Assembly (NCBI GenBank): GCA_001664505.1
Contig: CP011806.1
Location: 3,535,385 to 3,599,384 of the forward strand
Direction of reading: 5' to 3'
Length of the DNA: 64,000 bases
Origin: Acidobacteria bacterium Mor1
Lineage (GTDB): Bacteria; Acidobacteriota; Polarisedimenticolia; Polarisedimenticolales; Polarisedimenticolaceae
This document shows, piece after piece, positions 15,831 to 27,035 of this stretch. Position 1 is the stretch's first letter. Every line of letters starts with the position of its first letter. The notes under the pieces are model-generated. The model saw only the letters and a program-made list of their open reading frames with translations, ran no database searches and was not told where the DNA came from. Both the position numbers and the translations under genes were made by a program.

Positions 15831-16970
15831 GTGCACGAAGCGAAGCAACGTAGTGGATCGATCTCGGCCGTCAGCGTGACGCGCAACACCCGGGGCTGCC
15901 GGTTTGCCCAGGACCACCCGGGAACCGAGCAACTGATTCTCATGAGCGAATGGCCCGATCCGGAGATCGAGCGCGATGGCGTCGAACAGATCGGCATCGC
16001 CAAGGAGATGGGCCTGGCCCTCAACTGGAACCTGGGCGCCGCCCGGGCCACCGGCGACTACGTCCTGTTCTGGGACGACCGCTACGAACTCGCCCCGGGA
16101 GGACTCAAGGCGCTGACCGAGGCGCTGGAATCCGACCCGGCGGTCGGCGCTGTCGGTCCCCTGATCAGCAAGCTGGCAATCAACCCCAGGGCGATGAGCG
16201 CCAAACCGACCGAGGTCGACCGCCTGGGTAGTGCCGGCCTGCTGGTGCGCCGTGAGCTGCTGGACAAGATCGGCGGCTTCGACCCCGCCATCGCCACCAC
16301 CGACTGGCTGGTCCACGACTTCTGCATGCGGGCCCAACTGGTCGGCTACCGCCTGCTTCAGGTCGACGCCGCCGCGGCGATGCAGCGCAGCGGTGAACGC
16401 TACGAAGACGACGAAACCCAGCTTCACGCCTGGGAGGCCTTCGCCGAGAAGTGGTCCCTCCCGGCCGGGCGCAACCCGGTGGACAGCTGGTCGGACAAGG
16501 ACATCGAGGGCGTGCTCCTCGATCACCGCCAGCACTACGTCCCGCTGCGGGTCAGTCCGCTCCCGCTGGTCGAAGCCACCGGCACTCGATTCCTGACCCA
16601 CGTGCATGCCGAGGATTCGACCTGGGAACAACACGTCTCGTGCTACCTCGAAGCCTTCGACGGTGCCGACGACGTGACCCTGATGCTTCGGATCGAAGAT
16701 TCGGAGCAGACCGACGACGTCATCCAAAAAATTCAGAACATCGCGGAACAGCGCGGTACCCGTATCGAAGACACCCCCGACTTGCTCCTCGTAGACCTAC
16801 CTTTCAGGCCCGGCGATCAGGCGTCTCTGTTCGCTTCGGCTCACGCGGCCCTGCCCGACGCGAGCCCGGCGAACCGTGCCCACCTCCGACTTGCCGAGCT
16901 CACGGGATGCCCCGTGGTCCAGGAGGTTACGCCGTCTTCGCTGCGCGCCGCCCTCAAAGAGGGAGCCTAA
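15831..16970 (+). CDS. GT2-type glycosyltransferase with C-terminal extension
   Basis: About 379 residues. Two tandem GTG codons (15828, 15831) follow GGAGAGG; the second has the better spacing. The N-terminal GT-A-like domain (about 10-190) has ISAVSVTRNTRG, ALNWNLGAARATGDYVLFWDDRYELAPGGL (DDR in the DxD position), GSAGLLVRRELLDKIGGFD and DWLVHDFCMRAQLVGYRLLQVDAA. The remaining ~180 residues are a second alpha/beta domain (TRFLTHVHAEDSTWEQHVSCYLEAF; DDVTLMLRIEDSEQ) resembling the tail of GT-B-like modules. It is 4 bases upstream of the TPR-GT2 gene, so co-transcribed. Proximity to flagellin suggests flagellin glycosylation, but donor and acceptor are unknown. Confidence 0.82.
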   Translation: MHEAKQRSGSISAVSVTRNTRGCRFAQDHPGTEQLILMSEWPDPEIERDGVEQIGIAKEMGLALNWNLGAARATGDYVLFWDDRYELAPGGLKALTEALESDPAVGAVGPLISKLAINPRAMSAKPTEVDRLGSAGLLVRRELLDKIGGFDPAIATTDWLVHDFCMRAQLVGYRLLQVDAAAAMQRSGERYEDDETQLHAWEAFAEKWSLPAGRNPVDSWSDKDIEGVLLDHRQHYVPLRVSPLPLVEATGTRFLTHVHAEDSTWEQHVSCYLEAFDGADDVTLMLRIEDSEQTDDVIQKIQNIAEQRGTRIEDTPDLLLVDLPFRPGDQASLFASAHAALPDASPANRAHLRLAELTGCPVVQEVTPSSLRAALKEGA

Positions 16971-16974
16971 CGCA

Positions 16975-19071
16975 ATGCCGATTCGTATCGCCCACCTCAA
17001 CAGCCCACAGCTCAAGCGGTGGTACGTCTACGATGCGGAGGCCGCGCTCGGTTCCGACGATCGGACAGGTGCAATCGCAGCGCTTGAGAAAGCGCTGCGA
17101 TTCGCACCGTGGGACGACGACGTGCCGATGACGGCGAGCATGCTGCACTTCCAGCAGGACCAGCCCGCAAAGGCTGCCTATCTGGCGGTGGCCGCCCTGC
17201 GTGCCCGGCGCTTCCATCCCAACGCGATGAACTTTCTCGGCGTGCTCTGCCTGGAATCCGGGCAGCCGCGCCTGGCCCGCCGCATCCTCGGGCGGACCGT
17301 ACAGCTCGCCCCCGGCCTGGCCTCGGCCCGCCGCAACCTGGCCGCCGCCAAGGCGGACCTGCGTAGCGCGCCGAAGGGCGCGGCGGAAGACGCCGACGGC
17401 GCATTCCTTTCCGACAGCGCGGTGCGCGACCTGATCGGCCCCTCGCCGATTCGCCTCAGCGCCTGCGTCATGCGGCGCAAGGACCGCGCGCCGATCGACG
17501 ACTGCATCGCCCGGCTCGCCCCTCACGTGGACGAGATCGTCGTGGTCGACGTCAGCGGCGGCGTGCGCCCCTCGGCGCCCAACGAGAACATTCCCTTCAC
17601 CCTGGTCGACGCCCCCCGGGGCGCCGTGGATCGCGCCGGCGCCTGGAACGCCGGCCTCGATCGCTGCAACGGCGACTGGGTGCTGACCGTGCATGCCGAT
17701 GAGGACTTCGATGCCGCCGAGCTGCGCAAGGCGATCGAAGCTCCGGCGCGCACTTTGTTCCGCAGCGTGACCCTCGAGTATCCCGACGGGACGACCCGGC
17801 TCGCGCCGCGGCTTTTCCGCCGTGCGGCGGGTGTGCGCTACGAAGGCACCCACCTGGCCCGGGTGCTGCCCTCCCTGCGGCGGCTGGCCCATCAGTGGGG
17901 GCTCGAGGAAAACCGCTGCGACGCCCGCATCAAGATCGGCGGCGAGGACAAGACCGGCGCGGCCCGGGAACGCCGGCTGAGCCGGCTGGACATGGAAGTG
18001 GAGGCCGAGGGCACCCGCATCGTCGAACGCATCGAGGCTGCGGAGCTGGAAGTCCGGCTGGGCCAGACCGATCGCGCCCGGCGCCGGGTCGATCGCGCCC
18101 GGGAACTGCTTTACGGGCAGCCGGCCAAACCGACCGACGCCGACATCGAACGATTGGTGGTGGTCGAGGGCCTGGTGATGATGCGTCAGGGCCGGGCGGC
18201 GGAACTCGCCGACCTCTGCGCCGCGCACCACCGCAGCCATCCGGTGACCCACAACACGCTGTTCCTCGAAGGGGTGGCGGCCAAGGGACTCGGCAACGAC
18301 AGCTTCGCCATCGAGCGGCTGCGCAAGGCGGCTTCGTTGCGGCATCACCCTGCCTGGTCCCCGGCGCTGGATGAAGTCTCCGGATCGGGTCTGCAGAACC
18401 TGCTGGGTGCGCTGCTGCTCGACACCAGGGATCTGGACGCCGCCACCGAGGCGTTCCAGAAGGCGCTCGAGATCGACCCCTCGAACCTGGAAGCGGAACT
18501 GGGTCTGCTGGTGATCGAACGCGCCGCCGGTGAGATCGAAACCTTGCTGCGCAAGATGGAGCAACTGGTCGACGACCATGCCGAATCGCTCCAGCTCTGG
18601 ACCGCAGGGTCCGCCGTGCTCAGCAGCCTGCCCGAGATCGCCGGTGCCGAGGTCGACTGGCTCAAGGCCGCCTGCGAGAAGTTCCCGGCGGAACCGGAAC
18701 TGATGGAACGGCTCGGTGCCGCCCAGCTTCGCGCAGGCAATCCCGACGCGGCGCTCCAGGCCTGGAACGGATTGCCCTACCAGGGAGACACCGGCCTCGC
18801 CTCGCGAATCGCCGCGTCCCTGGCCTCGGGAGGCGACGTGCCGCCTGTGAACGGCGCCAACTCCGAACAGCTTCACGGCTGCGTGCTGCACTGGTTCGAA
18901 AGCTGGATGCTGAGCGGCGCCATCGAGTCCCTGGACAAGGCGCTGGTCGAGCTTCACCGCGCCGAGCCGGCGCTGCCCGGCCTGGCCGAGTGCACCTCCC
19001 GGTGGCTCGACCGGGTAGGCCAGCAGGAAGCGGCCAGTCGCCTGCGCAAATCGGTGACCGACGCCGGCTGA
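16975..19071 (+). CDS. TPR-glycosyltransferase fusion (GT2 flanked by TPR)
   Basis: 698 residues from ATG 16975. Residues about 15-125 are TPR-like (GAIAALEKALRFAPWDDDV; AMNFLGVLCLESGQPRLARRILGRTVQLAP). A GT-A domain follows at about 145-270 (RLSACVMRRKDRAPIDDCIARLAPHVDEIVVVDVS; GAWNAGLDRCNGDWVLTVHADEDFD with the acidic metal site; LAPRLFRRAAGVRYEGTHL). The last ~350 residues are again TPR-rich (LGALLLDTRDLDAATEAFQKALEIDPSNLEAELG). Fused TPR-GT architecture is known for protein O-glycosylation, including flagellin maturation proteins. Second gene of the island, 4 bases after the first transferase. Confidence 0.83.
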   Translation: MPIRIAHLNSPQLKRWYVYDAEAALGSDDRTGAIAALEKALRFAPWDDDVPMTASMLHFQQDQPAKAAYLAVAALRARRFHPNAMNFLGVLCLESGQPRLARRILGRTVQLAPGLASARRNLAAAKADLRSAPKGAAEDADGAFLSDSAVRDLIGPSPIRLSACVMRRKDRAPIDDCIARLAPHVDEIVVVDVSGGVRPSAPNENIPFTLVDAPRGAVDRAGAWNAGLDRCNGDWVLTVHADEDFDAAELRKAIEAPARTLFRSVTLEYPDGTTRLAPRLFRRAAGVRYEGTHLARVLPSLRRLAHQWGLEENRCDARIKIGGEDKTGAARERRLSRLDMEVEAEGTRIVERIEAAELEVRLGQTDRARRRVDRARELLYGQPAKPTDADIERLVVVEGLVMMRQGRAAELADLCAAHHRSHPVTHNTLFLEGVAAKGLGNDSFAIERLRKAASLRHHPAWSPALDEVSGSGLQNLLGALLLDTRDLDAATEAFQKALEIDPSNLEAELGLLVIERAAGEIETLLRKMEQLVDDHAESLQLWTAGSAVLSSLPEIAGAEVDWLKAACEKFPAEPELMERLGAAQLRAGNPDAALQAWNGLPYQGDTGLASRIAASLASGGDVPPVNGANSEQLHGCVLHWFESWMLSGAIESLDKALVELHRAEPALPGLAECTSRWLDRVGQQEAASRLRKSVTDAG

Positions 19072-19111
19072 CCGAGACCCCAGCGGCGGCGGTGCGCTAC
19101 GATGCGCCGCC

Positions 19112-20311
19112 ATGAGCTCACGCGTTGAACGCTTCGGCCTGGTGGGATCGCTCTACGTCTCCCAGGCGATTCCCCTGGGGTTCATCTTCGTCGCCCTGCC
19201 GGCGATCCTCGCCCGCCGGGGCGTCCCCGAGGAACAGATCGGCCTGCTGGGAGCGCTGTCGCTCCCCTGGTTGATCAAGTTCCTCTGGGCTCCCGCCGTC
19301 GATCGCTTCGGATCGGCCCGGGGGCACTACCGCTCCTGGTTGATCCCGCTGCAGTTGCTCTCGGTGGCGACGGTGGCGGCGCTGGCGCTGTTCAACCTGG
19401 ACGACGGGCTCGGGCCGCTCCTCGGCTGCATCGCCGCGTTCATGTTCTTCTCGGCAACCCAGGACATCGCCACCGACGGCCTCGCCGTGCGCAACCTGCG
19501 GCCGGAAGAGCGCGGGCTGGGGAACGGTATCCAGGTCGGCGGCTACTACCTGGGGCAGATCCTCGGCGGAGCGGCGATCCTGCTGGTCTTCGCCCGGGCC
19601 GGGTGGGCGGCGGCGGTCCTGACCATGTCGCTGCTGCTGGCGCTACCGCTGGTCCAGGTGCTGCGCTTCCGTGAACCTGCCTACGAGAAGCAGGCCGGCG
19701 AACGGGTCAGCATGGGCGCCCTGGTCGCCTTCATGCGCCGGCCGGGGAACGGCTCATGGATTCTCGTGCTGCTGCTCTACCGCGCCGGCGAATCGACGGC
19801 ACTGCTGATGGTCAACACGCTGCTGATCGACCGGGGCTTCAGTCTGGAACAGGTGGCGGTAACCCTGGGTGCCGCCGGTTCGGTGGCGTCCCTGATCGGA
19901 GCGCTGGTCGCCGGTGCGGCGATCGGCAGGTTGGGCCGCCGGGCGGCGCTGCTCACCTTCGGCACCCTCCAGGCCCTGGCGCTACTGGCCTACCGTTTTC
20001 TCGACGTGCCGGCTCCCGAGTGGGGTGTGGTGCTCGGCGCGGTGATCCTGGTCGCCTTCTGTAGCTCCATGGCAACCGGCGCGCTCTACACCCACATGAT
20101 GGATCGCTCCGAGGCGAGTACGGCGTCGACCGACTTCACCCTGCAGCAGTCCTTCGCGGCGTTGGGGCCGGCGATCGGCGCGGGCTTCAGCGGGTTCTCG
20201 GTGGCGGCGTTCGGCTACGCCACCCATTTCACGATCTGCGCCGGGGTGGCGGCACTGGCGGTGCTGTTGGTCGCGCTTCGGATCAGACCGCGACCCGTGT
20301 CCGCTGCATGA
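19112..20311 (+). CDS. MFS transporter of the AmpG/RhtX-like group
   Basis: 399 residues with about 12 membrane helices. Diagnostic AmpG/RhtX-type segments are LPWLIKFLWAPAVDRFGSARGHYRSW (loop 2-3) and FFSATQDIATDGLAVRNLRPEERGLGNGIQVGGYYLGQ. Family members carry peptidoglycan muropeptides (AmpG) or siderophores (RhtX/FptX); substrate here unknown. The start codon follows a GGCGGC...GCCGCC near-palindrome (about 19084-19111) instead of a clear ribosome site, so the exact start is uncertain. Its end overlaps the end of the large glycosyltransferase on the other strand by 29 bases. Confidence 0.87.
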   Translation: MSSRVERFGLVGSLYVSQAIPLGFIFVALPAILARRGVPEEQIGLLGALSLPWLIKFLWAPAVDRFGSARGHYRSWLIPLQLLSVATVAALALFNLDDGLGPLLGCIAAFMFFSATQDIATDGLAVRNLRPEERGLGNGIQVGGYYLGQILGGAAILLVFARAGWAAAVLTMSLLLALPLVQVLRFREPAYEKQAGERVSMGALVAFMRRPGNGSWILVLLLYRAGESTALLMVNTLLIDRGFSLEQVAVTLGAAGSVASLIGALVAGAAIGRLGRRAALLTFGTLQALALLAYRFLDVPAPEWGVVLGAVILVAFCSSMATGALYTHMMDRSEASTASTDFTLQQSFAALGPAIGAGFSGFSVAAFGYATHFTICAGVAALAVLLVALRIRPRPVSAA

Positions 20312-23300
20312 CCTCCCGGGCCCGGTCGTTGGCCGCGGCGATCTCCCGGTTCCACGGATCGAAGCGCAGCGCCCGCTCGAGGAAGGACATGCCGTTCTCG
20401 AGATCTCCCCGGGCGACGTAGTGCAGTCCGATCGCCGCCAGGATCCGTGCGGAACCGGGATGTTCCCGCAACGCTTCCAGCAGCGGCTTGAGGCTCTGCA
20501 GCCACGCAGCCGGATTCGAAGCATCGGGCAGGTGCAGCACCGGCGGACGATCGTAGGGACCGCCGGTCCAACCCCCGATACCGAGGCGCGCTGCGGCGGG
20601 ATCCACGTCGAGCACGTGGACGTAGGCCCGCGGTGACAACCGCGGCCGCCGGCTTCGCAGCCAACCGGCGATGTCCCCCGCTGCCAGCGATGCCGCGGCC
20701 TCTTCGGTGCGCAGAGCCGCAGTCGCGATCAGTGCGCCGGCCAGTCCGGCGACGCCGATGCGGCGCCCGGACGGCTCGATGGAGGCTGCCCGCTCCCGCT
20801 GGTTGCGGTCGATCTCATCGGGAGACAGCCCGCGGTCGAAGCGCACACGCTGCTCCGGACTGCCGTCGTTGCTCTGAGGCACGACGACGGTATCTCCTTC
20901 AGCCACACCGGCCAGTAGGGACTCGATCCAGTAGGGCGTGACCAGCATCCCGTCGTGAAGCGTAACAACCCAGGTCGCCTTGCTCTCACTCAGGGCGGCG
21001 AGGTCAGGCGCCGCGGCGCTCGGGTTGTCCCGGTAGGGCTCGGTATCCGCCCCCATGCTCTCGGCACAGCGAACGACCTCTTCGTCCCCCGCCTCGTGGA
21101 ACACCCGCACCAGGTGGGGTACGGGGGTATGGCGGGCGATGCGATCCAGGCAGTCGTGGAGATAGGGGCTCCCCCGTCGCGCGGCGACCACAATCTCCAG
21201 GGTCTCTCCACCTGTTCCGAAGGTGCGGGCCGGATCCGAACGGCGCTGGGCATCGTCAAGCCGCACGCGAGCGGCCAGTTCCGAACGGCTGCCCCTGCGG
21301 CGATCGGCCGCCTCGGCAGGCATCGAAACGTCACGTTCGCGCAGCAGGAGGTCGTTGGCCACGACGCAGGGTCCGCGGCGTCCGAGATCGAGCAGGGCAT
21401 CCTGCCAGATCAGCGCCTCGTCGAGTCCGCCGCACTGACGTAACCCGGCGATGTCGATCATCAGGCAGCCGGTCTCGAGCCAGGGCACCTCGTCGACCGG
21501 CCGGTTTTCGGCCAACTGCGCCATCCGCGCTTCGGGACGCTCGGGACGATCTTCCAGCCCCGGCAACCTCGTCATGTCCTGCCAGGATCCCGGCCGGGAG
21601 AGACGCGGTCCCACCGCAACACACCCGGCAGGCAAGCGACGATCGAACGCTAGCGCCAGGTCGGGGCCGAACTGGAAGCGATCATCCAGAACGAGCACTC
21701 GCCGGGTGGCCGCCCCCAGGATCGCCCGCACCACCGGGTCGCTGGTGCTACCCGCAGGCGCCAGGCGCTCCACCTTCATCGAGCCCTCGAGCTCGAACAG
21801 CTCCGCCAACTCGGAGGAACCGGGAACCAGGGTTACCGCCTTCGCCTGAGCCAGGAGCCCGGCGTGGCGGGAGAGGAAATCGTAGCCGGCGTCCAGTTCG
21901 TCGCCGAGCCGGGCGACCAGCGTCAGGCCGTCTTCCAGCGCCGCTTCTTGCGGCACCGACGGCGCGGGCGCCTGGTGGACCGCGGGAGCCGCGTTCTCGA
22001 TCACCTCGGAATAGTTCTGCCAGAAGCGATCGGCGCGACCGTCTACCGAGTAGTGCTGCTGCACATCCTGGTGGGCCTGGTCGGCCATGCGCCTGCGGTC
22101 TGCCGGGTCGTCGATCAGGCGGCGTAGCGCCTGTTCCCAGCCGGCGGGGGTGTGCTCCCGCACCAGCAGGCCGTTCTCTCCGTCCCGCACGACGCCACGG
22201 TAGGCCTCGACATCGGAGAAGGCGCCGACGATGCCGCAGGCGGCGTACTCCATGAACTTGACGCCGCTCTTGGAGCGGTTGAAGTGCAGATCGACCAACG
22301 GCGCGACACCGATGTCGATGCCGGCGGCGGACAGCGCCCGGCCGGCGTTGTGGTAGTCGTCGAACCAGCCGAGGTAGCGGGTGTAGGGCAACCGCTGCAG
22401 CTCTTCGGGGAAGTGGCCGACGAAGGCGGCGCGGACCCGTCCGTCGGACTCCCGCAACAACCGGCTCAGCGGCTCGATCAGCGGACGGAAGTCCTCGGAA
22501 TGGGTGCGGCTGCCGAAGTAGCCCAGGGTCACCGGCTCTTCCGCGCCGCCGCCGGGCGATGGATCGCCGGGGTCGGAGCGGGTGAAGAGCTGCGTATCCA
22601 CGACGTTTTCCATCAACCGCACGTCGGGGTTGTGCTGCCCCATCACCTGCTTGAGCGGCGGCGTGGATACCACGACCCGGCCGGCGCCGCGCAGCAGCGC
22701 CCGCAACACGAACTGGGCCTCGAAGCGGGAAAAGAACTTGGCGCCCTGGTTGAACCAGGGAAGCGAGAACAGATCGTCGTCGATGTCCTGTGCGGTGGGC
22801 ACACCCAGTCGGCGGGCGCTGAGCATCAGGCGGATCGCCCGCAGCCCCCCGTAGCGTTCGAAAAGCACCAGGTCCGTATCGGCCAGCACCGCGTGGCCGT
22901 AGAGATCGCTGCACGAACGAAGATCGATCACCCCGCGGGCGGCCAGTCGTTCGAGCATCGCCATGGTGCGCACCTGAACGCAGGCGCCGACGTTGTCGGG
23001 GATCAACAGCACCCGGGGGCGTTCGGCGGGACGCACGGCAAAGGCGATCAATCCGCCGTCGGACAGCGCGTGTATCGAGCGAAGGGTCAATGCTTCGAGA
23101 TCGCGAACGGCCTCGATGGCCGTCGACGGTGTGCCGTGAGACAGATGCAGCAACAGCCGGCCGGCCGGCGGCAGCTTCGCGCTTGCCGCGGCCAGCGACT
23201 CGCGCAGCGCGACGACATCGTCCGAGCCACGAAGCAGCAGCGTGCCGGGAGTCTCCACGCCGGCATCCGCGGCGCCGCGGGCGACCCTGCCCCGCTCCAA

Positions 23301-23444
23301 CAGGTTGCAGAGCTCTTCCTCGGCGCCGGCTGCGCGCAGCGACTCGGCCAGCTCGGGGGTCCAGGGCTCCGCTTCGCCGCACCATTCGTGAAAGGGCTCG
23401 AGGGCGGTCAGCTCCAACAACTCTCTGAGTTTCGGATCCAGCAT
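20283..23444 (-). CDS. Large two-domain glycosyltransferase (GT-B plus GT2-like) with TPR tail
   Basis: 1053 residues. After an N-terminal helical region, residues about 150-500 form a GT4-type GT-B transferase (RPRVLLIPDNVGACVQVRTMAML; PTAQDIDDDLF; VTLGYFGSRTHSEDFRPLIEPL; IDIGVAPLVDLHFNRSKSGVKFMEYAACG with the retaining-type Glu; GENGLLVREHTPAGWEQAL). Residues about 730-1000 read as a GT2-like module (LEIVVAARRGSPYLHDCLDRIARHTPVPHLVRVF; WVVTLHDGMLVTPYWIESLLAG), and the last ~70 are TPR-like (IGLHYVARGDLENGMSFLERALRFDPWNRE). It lies opposite the other transferases and shares the island, suggesting sequential sugar addition. Start: ATG 23444, with GGGAGAG rather far upstream. Confidence 0.85.
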   Translation of the reverse strand: MLDPKLRELLELTALEPFHEWCGEAEPWTPELAESLRAAGAEEELCNLLERGRVARGAADAGVETPGTLLLRGSDDVVALRESLAAASAKLPPAGRLLLHLSHGTPSTAIEAVRDLEALTLRSIHALSDGGLIAFAVRPAERPRVLLIPDNVGACVQVRTMAMLERLAARGVIDLRSCSDLYGHAVLADTDLVLFERYGGLRAIRLMLSARRLGVPTAQDIDDDLFSLPWFNQGAKFFSRFEAQFVLRALLRGAGRVVVSTPPLKQVMGQHNPDVRLMENVVDTQLFTRSDPGDPSPGGGAEEPVTLGYFGSRTHSEDFRPLIEPLSRLLRESDGRVRAAFVGHFPEELQRLPYTRYLGWFDDYHNAGRALSAAGIDIGVAPLVDLHFNRSKSGVKFMEYAACGIVGAFSDVEAYRGVVRDGENGLLVREHTPAGWEQALRRLIDDPADRRRMADQAHQDVQQHYSVDGRADRFWQNYSEVIENAAPAVHQAPAPSVPQEAALEDGLTLVARLGDELDAGYDFLSRHAGLLAQAKAVTLVPGSSELAELFELEGSMKVERLAPAGSTSDPVVRAILGAATRRVLVLDDRFQFGPDLALAFDRRLPAGCVAVGPRLSRPGSWQDMTRLPGLEDRPERPEARMAQLAENRPVDEVPWLETGCLMIDIAGLRQCGGLDEALIWQDALLDLGRRGPCVVANDLLLRERDVSMPAEAADRRRGSRSELAARVRLDDAQRRSDPARTFGTGGETLEIVVAARRGSPYLHDCLDRIARHTPVPHLVRVFHEAGDEEVVRCAESMGADTEPYRDNPSAAAPDLAALSESKATWVVTLHDGMLVTPYWIESLLAGVAEGDTVVVPQSNDGSPEQRVRFDRGLSPDEIDRNQRERAASIEPSGRRIGVAGLAGALIATAALRTEEAAASLAAGDIAGWLRSRRPRLSPRAYVHVLDVDPAAARLGIGGWTGGPYDRPPVLHLPDASNPAAWLQSLKPLLEALREHPGSARILAAIGLHYVARGDLENGMSFLERALRFDPWNREIAAANDRAREVMQRTRVAV

Positions 23445-23893
23445 GCTCGGCGTTCATCTCTCCCGGGAGGGGGCGCACACCGTCGCGGCGCACAGACACC
23501 TCTCCCCGCGCTCCTTGCACAGCAACGTGCGTACCATCGCCGCGATCTACGGGAAGTGCGGGAATCACGGGCCTTTTCCGCTTGTTTGTTCTAGTGGCGA
23601 CGGCGGGAAGGACGGTGCGCCGGCTCTCGCGGCTTCGATCCCGTCGGGAATCCGACTGCGAGCCGGCGCCATCACCGCAACCGAATTGCGGCACTTCGCC
23701 CGACCGGTCGACGAATCGGGAAAGGTAGGCACCGCGCCCGATTCGCCACGCAAGGGAGGAAACAGGCAGCGCGCAGCAGGCGATTGCAGATTCGTTTGAC
23801 GCGTGACGAAACGTGGCTAGGTTTAGTAGTGGCAGGTTCGCTTAAGCGACCGCTCGAAGCGCAGGGGGGAAACTTTCTCAGGAGGGTAGCCCT
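23445..23893. other. 449-base intergenic region before prkA
   Basis: Divergent region between the large glycosyltransferase (minus) and prkA (plus). An open frame of 118 codons on the plus strand (23443-23799) has mixed, family-less content and no ribosome site, so I do not call it. The last ~100 bases hold the prkA leader: a possible promoter near 23796-23823 and a strong CAGGAGGG ribosome site. No repeat, RNA gene or insertion sequence is evident. Confidence 0.6.
23796..23823 (+). promoter_or_regulatory. Possible sigma-70 promoter of prkA operon
   Basis: TTGACG (23796-23801), a 16-base spacer and TAGGTT (23818-23823). The -35 is good, but the -10 matches only half of TATAAT. It lies 70 bases upstream of prkA. 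No sigma-54 -24/-12 pair with correct spacing was found here. Confidence 0.3.
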
Positions 23894-25942
<2,049 letters not shown>

Positions 25943-25961
25943 AAGAGGACCTACGGCCTCC

Positions 25962-27035
25962 ATGCATCGAATTCAATCCGACGCGAATCGCTTTCGCCAG
26001 ATCGTCCGGGGCAAGGTCCGTGAGGAGCTGCGCAAGCACCTGGGCAGCCAGGAGCTGATCGGGCGCCAGGGTAAGCAGGTCGTCTCGATTCCGATCCCGC
26101 AGCTCGAGCTGCCGCACTTCGCCCACGATCCGGGCGGGCGCGGTGTGGGCCAGGGTGAAGGGGACGGCGAGGGACAGGGCCAGAAGGCCGGCGACAAGCC
26201 GGGCAAGCACCTGCTCGAGGCGGAGTTCACCGTCGAGGAGCTGGCTCAGCTGCTGGGCGAGGCCCTCGAACTGCCGCGGATCGAGCCCAAGGGCAAGCAG
26301 GAGATGGAAGCCCAGAAGTCCCAGTACACCGGTATCGCTCCGGTGGGGCCGGAATCCCTGCGCCATTTCAAGCGCTCCTACCGCAAGGCGCTCAAGCGGC
26401 AGATCGCCACCGGGACCTACGATCCCAAGCGCCCCCGGGTGACCATCGCCCGCGGCGACCGCATGTACCGCACCTCCAAGAAGAAGCCGCTGCCCCAGAC
26501 CAACGCCGTCACGATCTACGTGATGGATGTCTCCGGTTCGATGGGTTCGGAGCAGAAGGAACTGGTGCGGACCGAGAGCTTCTGGCTCGACGCCTGGATC
26601 AAGAGCCACTACCCGTCGCTCAAGACCGTCTACATCGTTCACGACGCCCATGCCAAGGAGGTCGACCGGGAGACCTTCTTCCGTATCCGCGAATCGGGCG
26701 GCACGGTGATCTCCTCGGCCTACGACCTGGCGCTACGCATCATGGCCGAGCGCTTCCCGCCGGAAGACTGGAACCTGTACCTGTTCCACTTCACCGACGG
26801 CGAGAACTACAGCCGCCAGGACACGGCGCGCTGCATGGACATGCTCAACAAGAAGATCCTGCCGCAGCTCAACCTGTTCGGTTACGGCCAGGTCGAAAGC
26901 TACGGCACCAGCGGCGACTTCTACGACGCCCTGCACAAGGAATTCCCCGACGATGAGCGCGTGGCGCTGTCGCGGATTCCCAACCGGAACAGCATCATGG
27001 ATTCGATCAAGACCATCCTGGGGCGTGGACGTTGA
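25962..27035 (+). CDS. yhbH: YeaH/YhbH family (DUF444) von Willebrand A-like protein
   Basis: 357 residues. An N-terminal region has a Gly/Gln/Lys-rich linker (about 59-80). The C-terminal vWA-like domain has a MIDAS-type DVSGSMGS at 189-196, in AVTIYVMDVSGSMGSEQKE. Other family blocks are RGDRMYRTSKKKPLPQTNAV, FWLDAWIKSHYP, YIVHDAHAKEVDRETFF, GGTVISSAYDLAL and FTDGENYSRQDTARC. It works with PrkA/YeaG in stress signalling in other bacteria. Begins 19 bases after prkA, and its stop overlaps the spoVR start (TTGA). Confidence 0.95.
   Translation: MHRIQSDANRFRQIVRGKVREELRKHLGSQELIGRQGKQVVSIPIPQLELPHFAHDPGGRGVGQGEGDGEGQGQKAGDKPGKHLLEAEFTVEELAQLLGEALELPRIEPKGKQEMEAQKSQYTGIAPVGPESLRHFKRSYRKALKRQIATGTYDPKRPRVTIARGDRMYRTSKKKPLPQTNAVTIYVMDVSGSMGSEQKELVRTESFWLDAWIKSHYPSLKTVYIVHDAHAKEVDRETFFRIRESGGTVISSAYDLALRIMAERFPPEDWNLYLFHFTDGENYSRQDTARCMDMLNKKILPQLNLFGYGQVESYGTSGDFYDALHKEFPDDERVALSRIPNRNSIMDSIKTILGRGR

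Noticed and set aside
16954-19113. 719-codon minus-strand frame opposite the TPR-GT2 gene
   Set aside because: No family pattern, composition of a codon shadow, no ribosome site.
23443-23799. 118-codon plus-strand frame in the gap before prkA
   Set aside because: No ribosome site, mixed composition, no family; starts inside the opposite gene.
23829-23846. TGGCAGG...TTAAGC as a possible sigma-54 site for prkA
   Set aside because: The GG to GC distance is wrong for a -24/-12 pair.
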